Shown in pieces: positions 20,190-33,003 of a DNA stretch of 64,000 nt. The stretch comes from Halicephalobus mephisto. Its lineage: Eukaryota > Nematoda > Chromadorea > Rhabditida > Panagrolaimidae. The notes beneath the pieces were generated by a model. That model saw nothing but the letters and a program-made list of their open reading frames with translations, did not search any database and had not been told where the DNA came from. The stretch lies in contig SWDT01000003.1 of NCBI GenBank assembly GCA_009193035.1, positions 992,001 to 1,056,000 of the forward strand. Reading direction: 5' to 3'. The position numbers and the translations under genes were made by a program. Positions within the stretch are counted from its first letter, which is position 1; every line of letters begins with the position of its first letter.

Positions 20190-20640
20190 ATTCGAATTTC
20201 GGAAATATTTTCTTAGCACGAAAAGTTAAAATTTCGAAATTTGTATCTTAACACGAAAAGTTCGAATTTCGAAAATATTGTCTTATAACGAAAAATTTGA
20301 ATTTCGGAAATATTGTCTTAACACGAAAAATTCGAATTTCGGAAATATTTTCTTAGCACGAGAAGTTAAAATTTCGAAATTTGTATCTTAACACGAAAAG
20401 TTCGAATTTCGAAAATATTGTCTTAGCACGAAAAGTTTTTATTTAAAAAATCGTGTCTTAACACGAAAAATCCGAATTTCGAAATTTGTATCTTAACACG
20501 AAAATTTTTTATTTCAAAAATCGTGTCTTAGAACGAAAAGTTAAAATTTCGAAATTTGTATCTTAGAACGAAAATTTTTTATTTAAAAAATCGTGTCTTA
20601 GCACGAAAAATCCGAATTTCCACAGTTGTGTTTTAAAGCG
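20190..20640. repeat. 34-36 bp satellite: cttaacacgaaaagttcgaatttcg
   Basis: About twelve consecutive degenerate units of tgtcttaacacgaaaagttc followed by gaatttcgaaaata. This is the reverse complement of the family at 4940-5195 and 49455-49900, where the unit reads acttttcgtgttaagacaca. Conserved core is TTCGT plus CTAAGACA. Confidence 0.85.
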
Positions 20641-20666
20641 AAAAGTCAGAGTTTCGACTTCGAACT

Positions 20667-20848
20667 CTGACCTTCAACTTCGGGACGACGGAAGACAGCA
20701 CATGTGAAGCACTCCGAATTGGTCCTTGTATGGCTTCGATCATTGCTTTTATTAGAGCAATTCGGATGATATCAGTTTTATCACTCCAGAATTCGACTGA
20801 TAACCCGGAATCAGGTTGAAATTCACGTTTCATCCTCGTGTTTTCCAC
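20667..20848 (-). CDS. Possible isolated coding exon, unidentified
   Basis: Minus-strand reading frame opening at ATG 20848 (or ATG 20833) with coding-like composition: MENTRMKREFQPDSGLSVEF, then WSDKTDIIRIALIKAMIEAI and SHVLSSVVPKLK before a possible donor gtcaga. It stands out from AT-rich repeats on both sides. No acceptor, partner exon or family was recognised. A hairpin with 9 bp arms (gtcagagtt/aactctgac, 20645-20671) sits at its 3' edge. It could equally be a GC-richer regulatory patch. Confidence 0.22.
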
Positions 20849-20879
20849 GATTCAAAAAATCATTAATTTTTGCATCATC

Positions 20880-22010
20880 AAATTTTGGATTTTTCGTGTT
20901 AGGGAATTTTTGATTTTTTTATTTCAAAAAATTATACTTTATCTTATTTAACTTTTTTGAATTTAGATCCGACTTATGAGTTGTGTTTTAACACGAAAAA
21001 TTTGTGTTTTGTATTATCAAAGTTGGACGTTAAAATTTGAATTTTTTATTTTAGGACGTAATTTATAAATTATATTTAAATTTTAATTTAGATAAGATAT
21101 TTTTGAAATAAAAATTCATAAATATTGTCTCAGTGAGAAAAATGCAAATTTTGATTTTTAACTTCGGTAAAACGGATCACAGAATTTTTTTAAATAAAAA
21201 TTAAAGCTCAAAATTTAATTTTTTTAAGATGCAATTTATAAATTATATTTAAATTTTAAAAATTTACTTAATTTTCAATTTATATAAAATAATTTTTAAA
21301 TATTGTTTTAGTGAAAAAAATGCAAATTTTGATTTTGAATTTTGACCTTTAACTTCGGTAAAACAGACCACAGAATTTTGTTTTATAAAAATTGATAAAT
21401 TTAAAGCTCAAAATTTGAATTTTTTAAAAAATGCAATTTATAAACTATATTTAAATTTAAAAAGTTATTTAATTTTCAATTTTCAGTTTATATAAAATAA
21501 TTTTTAAATATTGTTTTAGTGAAAAAAATGCAAATTTTGATTTTGAATTTTGACCTTTAACTTCGGTAAAACAGACCACAGAATTTTTTTTATAAAAGTT
21601 GATAAAATTGAAGTTCAAAATTTGAATTTTTTATTTTAGGACGTAATTTATAAATTATATTTAAATTTTAAAAATTTACTTAATTTTCAATTTATATAAA
21701 ATAATTTTTAAATAAAAATTTATAAATATTGTTTTATTGAAAAAAATGCAAATTTTGATTTTGAATTTTGACCTTTAACTTCGGTAAAACAGACCACAGA
21801 ATTTTGTTTTATAAAAGTTGATAAAATTGAAGTTCAAAATTTGAATTTTTTAAAAAATGTAATTTATAAATTATATTTAAATTTTAAAAATTTATTTAAT
21901 TTTTAATTTATATAAAATAATTTTTAAATATTGTTTTAGTGAAAAAAATGCAAATTTTGATTTTGAATTTTGACCTTTAACTTCGGTAAAACAGACCACA
22001 AATAGGGTAT
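20880..22010. repeat. About 200 bp tandem repeat with cttcggtaaaacagaccacag
   Basis: Five copies, with cttcggtaaaac at about 21165, 21351, 21558, 21777 and 21976. Each unit contains tgacctttaacttcggtaaa, a gaagttcaaaatttgaattt block, and aaaaaaatgcaaattttgat. Non-coding; lies between the GH31 and hphd-1 genes. Confidence 0.85.
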
Positions 22011-22329
22011 TTTGGGTGGAGCTCTTTCAAATGTCAGAATTATTCTGTTTTTATCGAAAAAATTAGTGATTTCAGAAAATTATCGATAAAATTAAGCCTT
22101 ATTAGAAAAAACGTCATTTTCATTAAATTGGTCTTTTTTATTTTAAAAAATAATTATTTAATGTTGTAATTTTCATAATTAAGTTTTTGAAAATTTTAAA
22201 TAATTAAAATCACATAAAAATAAAAAATAAACATTACTACAAAGTTGTTTTAAAAAATTTTATAATTTTTTAGAAATTTTCAATTTTTTAACAAAGTGGT
22301 TTTGAAATAAATTTTTAGAATTTTTCGGA

Positions 22330-22810
22330 AATTTCCAGAATTTCGCTACAAAGTAGTCTCAACACGAATTTTCGGAATTTTTTAGAAATGTTTATGATTT
22401 TTTTAGAAAGTAGTCTTAAAACGAATTTTTAGAATTTCGCTATAAAATTGTCTCAACACGAATTTTCACAATTTTTTTACAAAATTGTCTCAACACGAAT
22501 GTTCACAATTTTTTTACAAAGTTGTCTCAACACGAATGTTCACAATTTTTTTACAAAGTGGTCTTAAAACGAATTTTCTGGAAACTTTCATAATTATTTT
22601 TATAAATTGGTTTTAAAATAAATTTTCATAATTTCGCTATAAAGTGGTCTCAACGCGAATGTTCAGAATTTTTTATGATTTTTTTACAAAGTAGTCTTAA
22701 AACGAATTTTCATAATTTCGCTACAAAGTTGTCTCAACACGAATTTTCACAATTTTTTTACAAAATTGTCTCAACACGAATGTTCAGAATTTTGTTTTAA
22801 AGTGATCTCA
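22330..22810. repeat. Minisatellite: aaagttgtctcaacacgaatttt
   Basis: About twelve degenerate copies of a 36-40 bp unit (acaaagttgtctcaacacga plus attttcacaattttttt), related to the roughly 34 bp family. It ends about 170 bp before the hphd-1 stop codon. Confidence 0.75.
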
Positions 22811-22976
22811 AGGCAAATTTCCGAAATTCTTAGAAATCTGTTATTGGATTCTGGAAGATTCTAAAAAACTATAAAATTTTAGTTTTAAAAAATTTTTTAA
22901 AATAAAAAAAATTACGGTAAAAAACTAAAAACTTTTAATTTTGGATTTATTAAACAGACAAAATTTTTACTGAAAT

Positions 22977-25900
22977 TTAATATACAGTCAAACTAGATTC
23001 GTAAATCCTAGAGAGAGATTCCAAGTCACTATCCCTGGGAGCGATGGCGTTGGCCTTGATGAATTCGATAGCCGCACTCGAGAGGTCGTCCACATCGCTC
23101 CGATCGAAACCCATCGCGGACAGTCCATTGGGACAATTGAAGTCTTTCATAAATCCCCTCAGGATATCAGCCAAGGTGTTCCCAATCTGATCAGGTGTCG
23201 CTGTGGACTAAAATCAAAAAATTATTTAAATTTAAAAATTATTAAAATTTAAAAATTACTAAAAATTAAAAATTACTAAAATCAAAAAATTATTAAAATT
23301 TAAAAATTACTAAAAATTAAAAATCACTAAAATCAAAAAATTACTAAAAATTAAAAATTACTTAAATTTAAAAATTACTAAAATCAAAAAATTATTAAAA
23401 TTTAAAAATTACTAAAATTAAAAATCACTAAAATCAAAAAATTACTAAAAATTAAAAATTACTTAAATTTAAAAATTACTAAAATCAAAAAATTATTTAA
23501 ATTTAAAAATTACTAAAATTAAAAATTATTAAAATCAAAAAATTACTAAAAATCAAAAAATTACTAAAAATTAAAAATTACTAAAATCAAAAAATTACTT
23601 AAATTTAAAAATTGTAAAATTATCTAAATTCAGAAATTATGTAAGATTTTTCTTTAAAGTTACCTTAATGTGAATCTTAAAAACTTGTTAGTAATTACAG
23701 TAATCCAGAGTCTAATTTTGAATCATTTCATAATCATACATAATTTCGTAATTACTTGTTTTGGGAGGTTTATTGTATTTTAAAACAACTGGAATCTTAA
23801 ATCAAAGTTTATAAGATACCTAACCCTCTATCCCCTAGGATTAATTCCCATATATGAAACTCTTAGTAAATATTGTGAAAACTTCCGAATTAGCATCATA
23901 AGATTATTCAACCCTTTACTTATCTTCTAAAATTGATTCCCATATATGAAACTGTGAATAAATTACAAAAACTTTCATATTAGAATTACAAAAGTACTCA
24001 ACCCTTTACTTATCTTCTAAAATTGATTTCCATATATGAAACTGTTAATAAATTACAAAAACTTTCGAATTAGCATCATAAGATTATTCAACTCCCTACC
24101 TATCTTCTAGAATTGATTTCCATATATGAAACTCTTAAAATATATCCAAAAAAACCACAACTACCAATATAGTATTTTTGAAGACAATTTGTCGAAAATT
24201 TTAAAAATCAAACTTACAGGAAGATTTGCTCCGAGGAGATTTGCGGCTTCTCGATGTTTTTCTGGATCTGCAGAAACAGTAAAAATGAAATCTGCTGGAG
24301 CTGTTACAACGACGGATAAACCATGAGGAATTAATGGATGATCATTGTTGTAATCTTTATCGTAATATTTTTTTCCTTGAGAACTTATCGGATAAGATAA
24401 TCCATGACAAAGATGAATTCCTGCATTTCCAAATCCCATTCCTGCAAAACTACTGGCAAATGTCATTTGAGTTCTGGCTTCGACATCAGACGGATCAAAT
24501 ATCGATTTTCGGAAATATTTTTTTATTATTTTTAAAGCTTCTTTTGCCCAAACGTCGCTCACTGGATTGGAACCTTGGTAGACAGGTCTGTCCTGGGGTC
24601 TCGGGGGTCTGGGGCCTCTTTCGTAATACGGCAAAGCTGTCAAGGACTCCAAAGCATGACAAAGCACGTCGAAACCGGAGTAAATCGCCACGTTTCTCGG
24701 CATAGATACCATATTCAACGGATCCACAATTCCCAAAGTCGGTTTTATAAATTTTGTTCGAAAACCTGTTTTTGATTTTTTTTCAGGAAGATCGAAAATT
24801 GAAACAGCTGTTGTTTCAGATCCCGTTCCTGCCGTCGTCGGAACCGCTATCAATGGAAAAATCGGATTTTTTGGGATTATTCCTCGACCAAATGGTTCAG
24901 GAACAAAATCCAAAAATTCCGCTTCTGGATTACTCGTCAACAAAGCCGCTGCTTTAGCCGTATCCATCACTGATCCTCCTCCAACAGCAATGAAAATATC
25001 GTAGTTTTTTTTTCTTGAAAAATTTACTGCTTTTTCCATCGATTTTTGGTTTGGTTCACATCTGACGTCATCGAAAACATCGAATTCTATTCCTTGTTTT
25101 TTCAGTGACATTGAAACTTCCCTAAAATTAATAAAATTAATAAAAATTTAAAAATCGTTATTTTTTAAAATTCGATATTTAAAAAAATTTCAAAATTTAT
25201 TATTTTTAAAAATTTCAAAATTCAATATTTTTAAAAATTTCAAAATTCAATATTTTTAAAATATTAAAATTTAAAATTCGTTATTTTTTAAAATTCGATA
25301 TTTTTAAACAATTTCAAAATTTATTATTTTTAAAAATTTCAAAATTCAATATTTTAAAAAAATTAAAATTCGTTATTTTCCAAAATTCAATATTTAAAAA
25401 AAAATTTAAATTTAAAATTCGTTATTTTTTAAAATTTAATTTTTCGCGGGAAATTTAAAAAATTAAAAATTATAATTTTTTTAAATTTAAAAAAATTAAA
25501 AGTTAAAATTACAATTTTTTTAAATTTAAAAAAAAATAATTTTTAAATAACGATATTTATATTAAAAAAAAATAATTTTTAAATAACGATATTTATATTA
25601 AAAAAAAATAATTTTTAAATAACGATATTTATATTAAAAAAAATAATTTTTAAATAACAATATTTATATTAAAAAAAAATAATTTTTAAATAACGATATT
25701 TATATTAAAAAAACAAACTTGAAAGCCCTGGAATCGGCCACATTGGGGTCGGTGATGACGAGGGGTCTTCTGGAGCCGAAGTTGCTGACGTCATGTCCGA
25801 CTTCAGAAGTCACTCCTTTCCCGAATCTGAGGGTCGAATGGGTCATCTCATAGGCGTATTCCGTGGTTTTCGAAGATCCGGAAGAAGCCCGGGAAACACA

Positions 25901-26011
25901 GACAGATCCACTTCCTCCAGAAGCATGATGTGGACAGCAGTTTTTGGATTGATTAAGTCTCCTCATCAGGGATCTCGCGATATCGGCATTCTTCTTTATT
26001 GATTTATTCAT
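22977..26011 (-). CDS. hphd-1: Hydroxyacid-oxoacid transhydrogenase (ADHFE1), iron-type ADH
   Basis: Exons 25719-26011, 24218-25121 and 22977-23207 splice in phase to 475 residues (human ADHFE1 467). The N-terminus MNKSIKKNADIARSLMRRLN is basic and fits mitochondrial import. NAD-binding GGGSVMDTAKA (near 145), PTTAGTGSET, and the metal-site regions FDVLCHALES and HLCHGLSYPI are present, as is the C-terminal YESSLTVY. The enzyme transfers hydride from 3-hydroxypropionate or gamma-hydroxybutyrate to 2-oxoglutarate. In C. elegans HPHD-1 acts in the B12-independent propionate shunt. The 1.0 kb second intron holds two tandem-repeat blocks. Stop TAA at 22977-22979. Confidence 0.95.
23210..24140. 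repeat. Two tandem repeats inside the second hphd-1 intron
   Basis: 23215-23640 is a short attactaaaatcaaaaaatta repeat. 23815-24135 holds four copies of a roughly 90 bp unit marked by cccatatatgaaactctta at about 23849, 23939, 24028 and 24118 and by tacttatcttctaaaattga. Non-coding. Confidence 0.85.
25140..25710. repeat. Short tandem repeats in the first hphd-1 intron
   Basis: 25180-25440 repeats aaatttcaaaattcaatatttttaa units; 25545-25705 is five nearly identical copies of taaataacgatatttatattaaaaaaaat (about 36 bp). No other content. Confidence 0.8.
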
Positions 26012-27337
26012 TTCGGAAAATTAGCGGAATATGGACGAAAACGAAGATACAACTTTCGTGCAGAACGAGTCGGGACCAGTTTGGCCCTTCCGCACAGCCA
26101 CGCGCTCGTCCCCGATCGCTGTTCTCTCCTACAAGTTCTCCGTTCTTATTCAAATGATAAAACTTCAAAAATCAACAAAAATGTAAAAAATTCAAAATTC
26201 AAAAATCAACAAAATTATAAAAAAATAAAAACCAACGAAATTATAAAAAAATTAAAAATCAACGAAAAAGTAAAAATAAAACTTACAAAATTTCAAAAAT
26301 CAACGAAAATATAAAAAAATTAAAAATTAAAATTTTAAAATTAACAAAAATGTAAAAATTTCAAAAATCAACGAAATTATAAAAATTAAAAATTAACATT
26401 TTTTGATAAAATTAAAATTTATTTTCATTTTTTACAATACTGTAATTTTTATATTTTCTAAATTTGTAACTTTTACGAAGTTATTGTTACTAGAAAATTT
26501 TAATTATTTTTAGTCCCATTTTCGTCGAATTCTATTGACTTCGAACTTTAATTGCTCTACCTGGTGTTCTTTTTTAAAATTTAAATGTCAAATATTTTTT
26601 TACTTTTAACTGTCCAAAATTTTTTAAATATTTTCGAAAATTAAAAATTTAAATATTTTTGAAATTTAAAAATTTAAATATTTTTGAAAATTAAAAATTT
26701 AAATATTTTTGAAAATTAAAAATTTAAATATTTTCGAAAATTAAAAATTAAAATATTTTTGAAATTTAAAAATTTAAATATTTTCGAAAATTAAAAATTA
26801 AAATATTTTTGAAATTTAAAAATTTAAATATTTTCGAAAATTAAAAATTTAAATATTTCGAAAATTAAAATATTGAATATTGTCTAATTTCTTCTAAAAT
26901 TAGATATTGAAGATTTTCGGATATTAAAATATTAAATATTTTCTTAAATTAATTTTCTAATATTTTCTAAAGTTAAATATTTAATATTTTCTAAAATTAA
27001 ATATTAAGTATTTTCTAAAATTAATTTTCTAATATTTTCTTAAATTAAATATTGATTATTTTCTAAAATTAATTATTTAATATTTTCTAAAATTAATTTT
27101 CTATTATTTTTAAAAATTAAATATTAAATATTTTCTAAAATTAATTATTTAATATTTTCTAAAATTAAATATTAAATATTTTTAAAAATTAAATATTAAA
27201 TATTTTTAAAAATTAAATATTAAATATTTTCTAAAATTAATTTTCTAATATTTTTAAAAATTAAATATTGATTATTTTCTTAAATTAAATATTGATTATT
27301 TTCTAAAATTAATTTTCTAATATTTTCTAAAATTGAA
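26012..27337. repeat. Divergent spacer: hphd-1 promoter side and AT minisatellites
   Basis: 26030-26150 is GC-richer and presumably holds the hphd-1 promoter or 5' UTR. 26630-26880 is an aaatatttttgaaaattaaa array of about 26 bp units. 26930-27330 is an attaaatattttctaaaatt array. No gene seen. Confidence 0.6.
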
Positions 27338-29422
27338 ATGTCGAATAATCGCAAAATTCGCTCGGCTTCTCCGAATCTGGACTTCGGGGTCCAAGAATCC
27401 AACTACCATGAGGTGTCGTCGAAGCCAGAATATCCCTTGCTCTTATTCGCCTTGAAGTTTTCTATTTTTTATTTTCAAAAACCCAAAGAAAAAACAAATT
27501 TAAATATTTTTTTATTTTATTTCAGAATTTTATTTTCTTTATTATTTTTTTCTTTTTGTAAGTTTTTTTAAATTTAAAATTTTACTTTTAAAAAATTTAA
27601 ATTTAAAATTTTTATTTTTAAAAATTTAAAAATTTTTTAAATTTTCATTTTTTAAAAATTTTATTTCAAAAATTTTTTTTATTTTAAAAATTAAAAATTT
27701 TTATTTTTTTTTAAATTTTGAAATTTTTGAAATTTTTATTTTTTAATTTTTAAAAATTAATAATTTAGGTGTTTATTTTGTCGGATTTGTGTTGTACCGT
27801 ATGATCACGAAATGGGATGATGGATTATTCGTTTTGGATATTGTAATTTTTAACTGGATTCTTCAATGTTGTATTTCGATGGTTTGTTTTTTATTTAAAT
27901 TTTAAAAAAACAAAAAAATTAAAAAATTTCCAAAAATTGAAATTTCAGAGATTTTTTGAATTTTAGAAATTCATATTGGATTCTGAAAAGTTACAAAAAT
28001 TTCATATTACTGTAAAAAATTTTTAAAAAAATAAAAAAAATTCAAAAAAAAATTTTTTAAATTCGAACATTTCTGAAAATTTTTTATTAAATTCTGGAGA
28101 ATTCTAAAATTCTCTCCATGGTTTTAGGAGATTCTAAAAAGCTCCAGAAATATGAGAAAAGTTTAAAAATTTAAAAATTTACTGAATTCTGAAAAATCCT
28201 AAAATTCATATATAATTATATAAGCTTCTACTGGATTCTAGAAATTTTATGAATTTTCTGTCAGATTCTGAAGACTTTCCAGAATTCATAGTTATATATG
28301 ATTCTAGAAAGCTTCGAAAAATTTAGAAAAATTTCAAACATTCCAGAATTTATTGAATTCTGAAAAATCCTAAAATTCATATATAATTATAAAAAAATTC
28401 AGAATTTTGTTGATTTCTACTTTATTAAGTTTCAGTTTTTCCTGTTTTTTTGGAATCTAAACGGATCTATTGATGAAATCCTGGAGCTGATGAAAGTCCC
28501 AGTGTACGCTCAACTCTCAAAAATTTCGACGAACAACTTCATTTCGATCGTTTTTTTTATTATTTTTTTTATTTTATTTATTTTTTTTCTTTTTTTTGGA
28601 ATTTCACTCTGGCCGGTGCTGACTGGATGTGGTGGACTTGATCAAGGATATTCCAATCTGGACATTTATAATATTTTTGTCGAAGAAAAATTAATTTTGA
28701 TTTCTGTTTTGATTCTTTGGGTCTGCTTTTGGATCTCCGGAATCACGTTCGGATTTGTTATTTCCGTTATTTTTATTCTTTTAGGATGCTTTAAAGAACT
28801 AAACAAGAAATTGGAGAAATTAGAAAAAAGCGAATCTCGACAAGAACTGGACCGGAATTTGACGGAGCTCTTCGACGACCACATCGATGTCGGCAGACGG
28901 CTGAAAAAAGTCAATTTTCGCTTTTCTGTAAGTTTTTCATATATCAAAATTCAACCATATATAACTATTTTTAGTTTTATTTATTTTTGGTTTTAATCTG
29001 CTTGGTTCCGACGGCGATTTTTGGGATTTTTTCGATTTTGTCGATTTTCCCGGAATTTTCAAACTTCTTCAACGTCGTTCCTCCGGCTTTGTTCCCTGTC
29101 ATCCAACTATTAAGCCTTACCGTACCTTCGGCAGCTCTCCATTCCGAAATCCGGAAAGCCGATTTCGTGATTTTCTCAAATCCGAAAATCTGGATTCCTC
29201 ACGACGAGAAACTTTACCAAGTCGCTTCTGCCTTCGTCCAGCACTCCAGAATCCCGAATTTGGGGATTTATGTTTATATTTTTGGTGTCATCACAAAAAA
29301 GTTTTTAATTACTGTAAGTTTTTTGTTTAATTAAAAATTTAAATTTTGGATTTCAGGCCTTCGTGTTGACGACGATTTATTTGATTTTGTTCCTTCAAAT
29401 CTCCCAATTTTTGGAATTTTGA
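27338..29422 (+). CDS. Seven-TM gustatory-receptor-like membrane protein
   Basis: Five exons (27338-27557, 27769-27881, 28436-28927, 28975-29313, 29357-29422) join in phase to 409 residues. A soluble N-terminus (MSNNRKIRSASPNLDFGVQE) is followed by about seven hydrophobic segments and a charged cytoplasmic loop (CFKELNKKLEKLEKSESRQE). The last exon encodes AFVLTTIYLILFLQISQFLE: a T-x-Y followed by five hydrophobic residues and Q, like the TYhhhhhQF signature in TM7 of insect Gr and nematode GUR/LITE-1/EGL-47 receptors. Length also fits. That makes a chemosensory or photosensory channel-type receptor likely, but the family match is by pattern only. It could be another nematode-specific polytopic family. 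Repeats flank both sides. Confidence 0.7.
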
Positions 29423-31020
29423 AAATTAATTTTTATTTTTTATATAAATAAAATCTAGAAGGTTAAAAACTTTCGAAAACAGAAATTTTTGGAGGTTTTG
29501 GAAGAATCCAGAATCCAATAGAAGTTTTTGAATTTTTTCAGGATTCTGGGAAAATTTCTATAATTTTATAATTTAATAGAAGTTTTTGAATTTTTTTAGG
29601 ATTCTGTGAAAATTTTTATAATTTTATAATTTAATAGAAGTTTTTGAATTTTTTTAGGATTCTGTGAAAATTTCTATAATTTTATAATTTAATAGAAATT
29701 TCTGAATTTTTTTAGGATTCTGGAAAAATTTTTATAATTTTATAATTTAATAGAAATTTCTGGAATTTTCGAGAAGTTCTAAAACAATTTTAGAATCTTC
29801 CGGAATCCAATAGAAGCTTCTAAAACTTTTCAGGATTCTGTGAGAATATTTATAAACTTTCCAGAATCCAATAAAAGTTTTCTACAAACTTCTGAAATCT
29901 TCTAAAATTCAATGAAAAATTTGAAAAATTCGTGTCGGGATCATTGTGTAAAAAAATTCATTTTTGATTTTTATAAAATTAAAATTTTTAAAATTATTTG
30001 AAATTCAAAAAAATTCATTTTTGATTTTTATAAAATTAGAATTTTTTAAATTATTTGAAATTTGAAAATTGATTTTTATAAAATTAAAATTTTTAAAATT
30101 ATTTAAAATTTGAAAAAATTCGTGTCGGGACCATTTCGTAACTGCTTTTAATTTTTTTAATGGTGTATTATTCACCTTTTTTATGAAATTTGAAACTATT
30201 TTTGCAAAAGAAATTTGAAACTTAAAGTTATTTGATTCATATTTGAATCGAATGACTTTGGAATTTACGTAATTCGTCGTCAGAATCGGCCGCTGAAGTC
30301 GGATCATTAGGCCTCCAAAATGAAGCCTTAATTACCCCAGACTAATTGGGTTCAGTTCCTGAGGCATTTTTTAAAACAAAAAAGTCCTCGACCGTTCCAC
30401 TTTTAAGTTTAATTTTAAAATTTTCGAAAAAAACTTAAATTAAAAAAAATTTATAATTTTCGAAAAAGCTTAAATTTTAAATTTAAAAAAAAATTTTCGA
30501 AAATTTTAGAAATTTTTAGAAATTGTTTGAAAAATTTCAGAAGTTTTTGGAAGATTCTATATAATTTGAGGAGTCTCCAGAAGTCTTCTACAAAATCTCA
30601 GGATCCTCTACAAAGATTCTAAAAGGTTTCAGAAGTCTTCTATAAAGATTCCAGAAGTTTCGAGAATCGTTTATTAGATTCTTCGAAATTTCAGAACTCT
30701 TCTACAAAATTCTATGGGATTTCAGAAATCATATATAGAGATTCTAGAAATCTTCAGAATTCTTTACAAAGATTCCAGAAGTTTCGAGAATCGTTTATTA
30801 GATTTTAAAAAGTTTCAGAACTCTTCTACAAAATTCCATAATATTTCAGAAATCATATATAGAGATTCTAAAAAGTTCCAGAATCCTCTATAAAGATTCT
30901 AGAAATCTCCAGAATCCTCTACAAAGATTCCAGAAATCCCAGAATCTTTGATGGATTTCTTGTTAGCTTTGTGACTTTTTATAGTTTAAATTTGATTTAT
31001 TCATCCACGAATTGAGGAGT
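29423..31020. repeat. AT-rich spacer with tagaagtttttgaattttt and cagaatcctct repeats
   Basis: 29550-29760 is a tandem repeat of about 60 bp (aatagaagtttttgaatttt plus ttaggattctgtgaaaattt). 29930-30130 has cgtgtcgggaccattt motifs. 30540-30950 is an array of fcagaagtcttctaca-like units (ttccagaatcctctacaaagattc). A slightly richer patch at 30240-30370 has no convincing exon. Confidence 0.6.
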
Positions 31021-33003
31021 TTCAGGAACAAGATTTTCGTCGAAAAAGACTGCCTCAGGGGAAGTCTCGAGTCAAAAAGTCGTTTTTTTCCAATTTTCAT
31101 GAATTTTTTGTTTTACATTTATTTTTAGTTTTTTATAGTATTCCACCTGTCTACGATTTTCACATCCGAAAAAATTTTGTACTTGTTTTTAAGCAAAATT
31201 TTTTTTTTGAATTTTTGTAAAAATAAAATTTTTTAGTTTTTGTAAAAAAAATTTTTTTTGCATTTTTGTAAAAATTTATTTTTTTTTGAATTTTTATAGA
31301 AATTAAAATTTTTTAGATTTTTATAAATTTTTAAATTAAAAAATGCTTTTAAAAATAGCGTACTTACAAAAAAATTCAATTTTGGTCTTGATTGGAAAAT
31401 TTGGAATTTCTCGTCAGGACCATTTTTTAAAATTTTTTATAAAATTTTTAATTTTCGTAATATCACGACTTTGGAGTTGTAGAAAATCACTTAAAAGTTG
31501 AATTTTACAATTTTGGTCTTGATTGGAAAATTTGGAATTTCTCGTCAGGACCATTTTTTGAAATTTTTTTTATAAAATTTAAAATTTTCATTTTGATGAT
31601 TTTCTACAATTTTTTAAATGGTTTAAAATTTGCTATAATTACGAAAAAATTGAATTTCATAGCTTTTAGTCTCAATTGGAAAATTTCAAAAATTCATTTC
31701 GAGACAATTTCGGAAATTTCGTTAAACATTTTTTAATTTTTTAAAAATCGCGATTTTCGAATTTCTCAGAATTCATTGGGTGTTTCTGAAACTCTGAATA
31801 ATTAAGTAAATATTAAATTTCAAAGTTTTTGGTTTCAAACGGAAAATTTCAAATTCCCTTCGAGACCACTTTTTCCGAATTTCATTGAAAATTTTTGTTT
31901 TATAAAATATTGTGATTTTCTAAATTTACTTGATATTTTTCAAACTCACTATAAACATGGAAAAATAAAAATTTGGTAATTTTGGGTCCTGAATAGAAAA
32001 TTCAAAATTTCGTGTCGGGACCATTTTTTACGATTTCAGTAAAAATAAGTTAATTTTTATAATAAAATAATTCTAAAATAACAAAAAATTATAAAAAAAT
32101 CAAAATTCGGTAATTTTGGGTCCTGAATGGAAAATTCAAAATTTCGTGTCGGGATCATTTTTTATAATTTCAGTAAAAATAAGTTAATTTTTATAATAAA
32201 ATAATTCTAAAATAACAAAAAATTATAAAAAAAATTAAAATCCATAATTTTGGGTCCTGAATGGAAAATTCAAAAAATTCCTTCCGGGACCACGTTTTCA
32301 AATTTCTTTGAAAATTATTATTTTTTAAATATTTTCTTTCAAAATTTTCCAAAATTAAATAAACAAAAATCCTACAGTATCCATTACCATCCAGGAAGTT
32401 CTAAAAATTTTCAAAGATAATCTTTCCAAAATTTTTTCGTAAACAGTTTTATTTTTTTATAATAGTATGATATTTCCGGCGAAAATTCTTTCCTGAATTC
32501 CCAAATTTTCCCACTGTAGTTGTTAAAAGTCCTCGTTGCCGGGGGCAATAATAAAATTGGTACATTTTCTTCATTTTTAAATTTTTTCTTTAATAAATTT
32601 ATTTTTTGAAAAATTCAATTTTTTTAAATTTCGAAATTTCAAAAATTCACTTTTTAAAGAATTTTTATTTTTTAAATTTTTTCTTTAATAAATTTATTTT
32701 TTGAAAAATTTCATTTTTTTTAAATTTCGAAATTTCAAAAATTCACTTTTTAAAAATTTTCTTCATTTTAAAATTTTTTCTTTAATAAATTTATTTTTTG
32801 AAAAATTTCATTTTTTTTTAATTTCGAAATTTCAAAAATTTATTTTTTGAAAAATTTTAAATTTTTTTTGATTTCAAAAATTTACTTTTTTAAAGAATTT
32901 TTTATTTTTTAAAGAATTTCACTTTTTTTAAATTTCGAAATTTTAGAAATTTATTTTTTTTAATTTGAATTTTATTTTTTTAATTAATTTTTTATTTTTT
33001 AGG
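31021..33003. repeat. Spacer with long direct repeats upstream of the TPM-domain gene
   Basis: 31370-31570 and 31970-32280 hold direct repeats of 110-125 bp with ggtcttgattggaaaatttg or gggtcctgaatggaaaattc and the cgtgtcgggaccatttttt motif. 32570-32950 is a roughly 110 bp ttttaaatttcgaaatttca repeat. Near 31030 a tttcag is followed by an open GAACAAGATTTTCGTCGAAA frame that may be an exon remnant. No gene is called. Confidence 0.55.

Noticed and set aside
31030..31200. Possible exons after tttcag (EQDFRRKRLPQGKSRVKKS) and after tttatag
   Set aside because: No start, donor or partner exons; surrounded by repeats.
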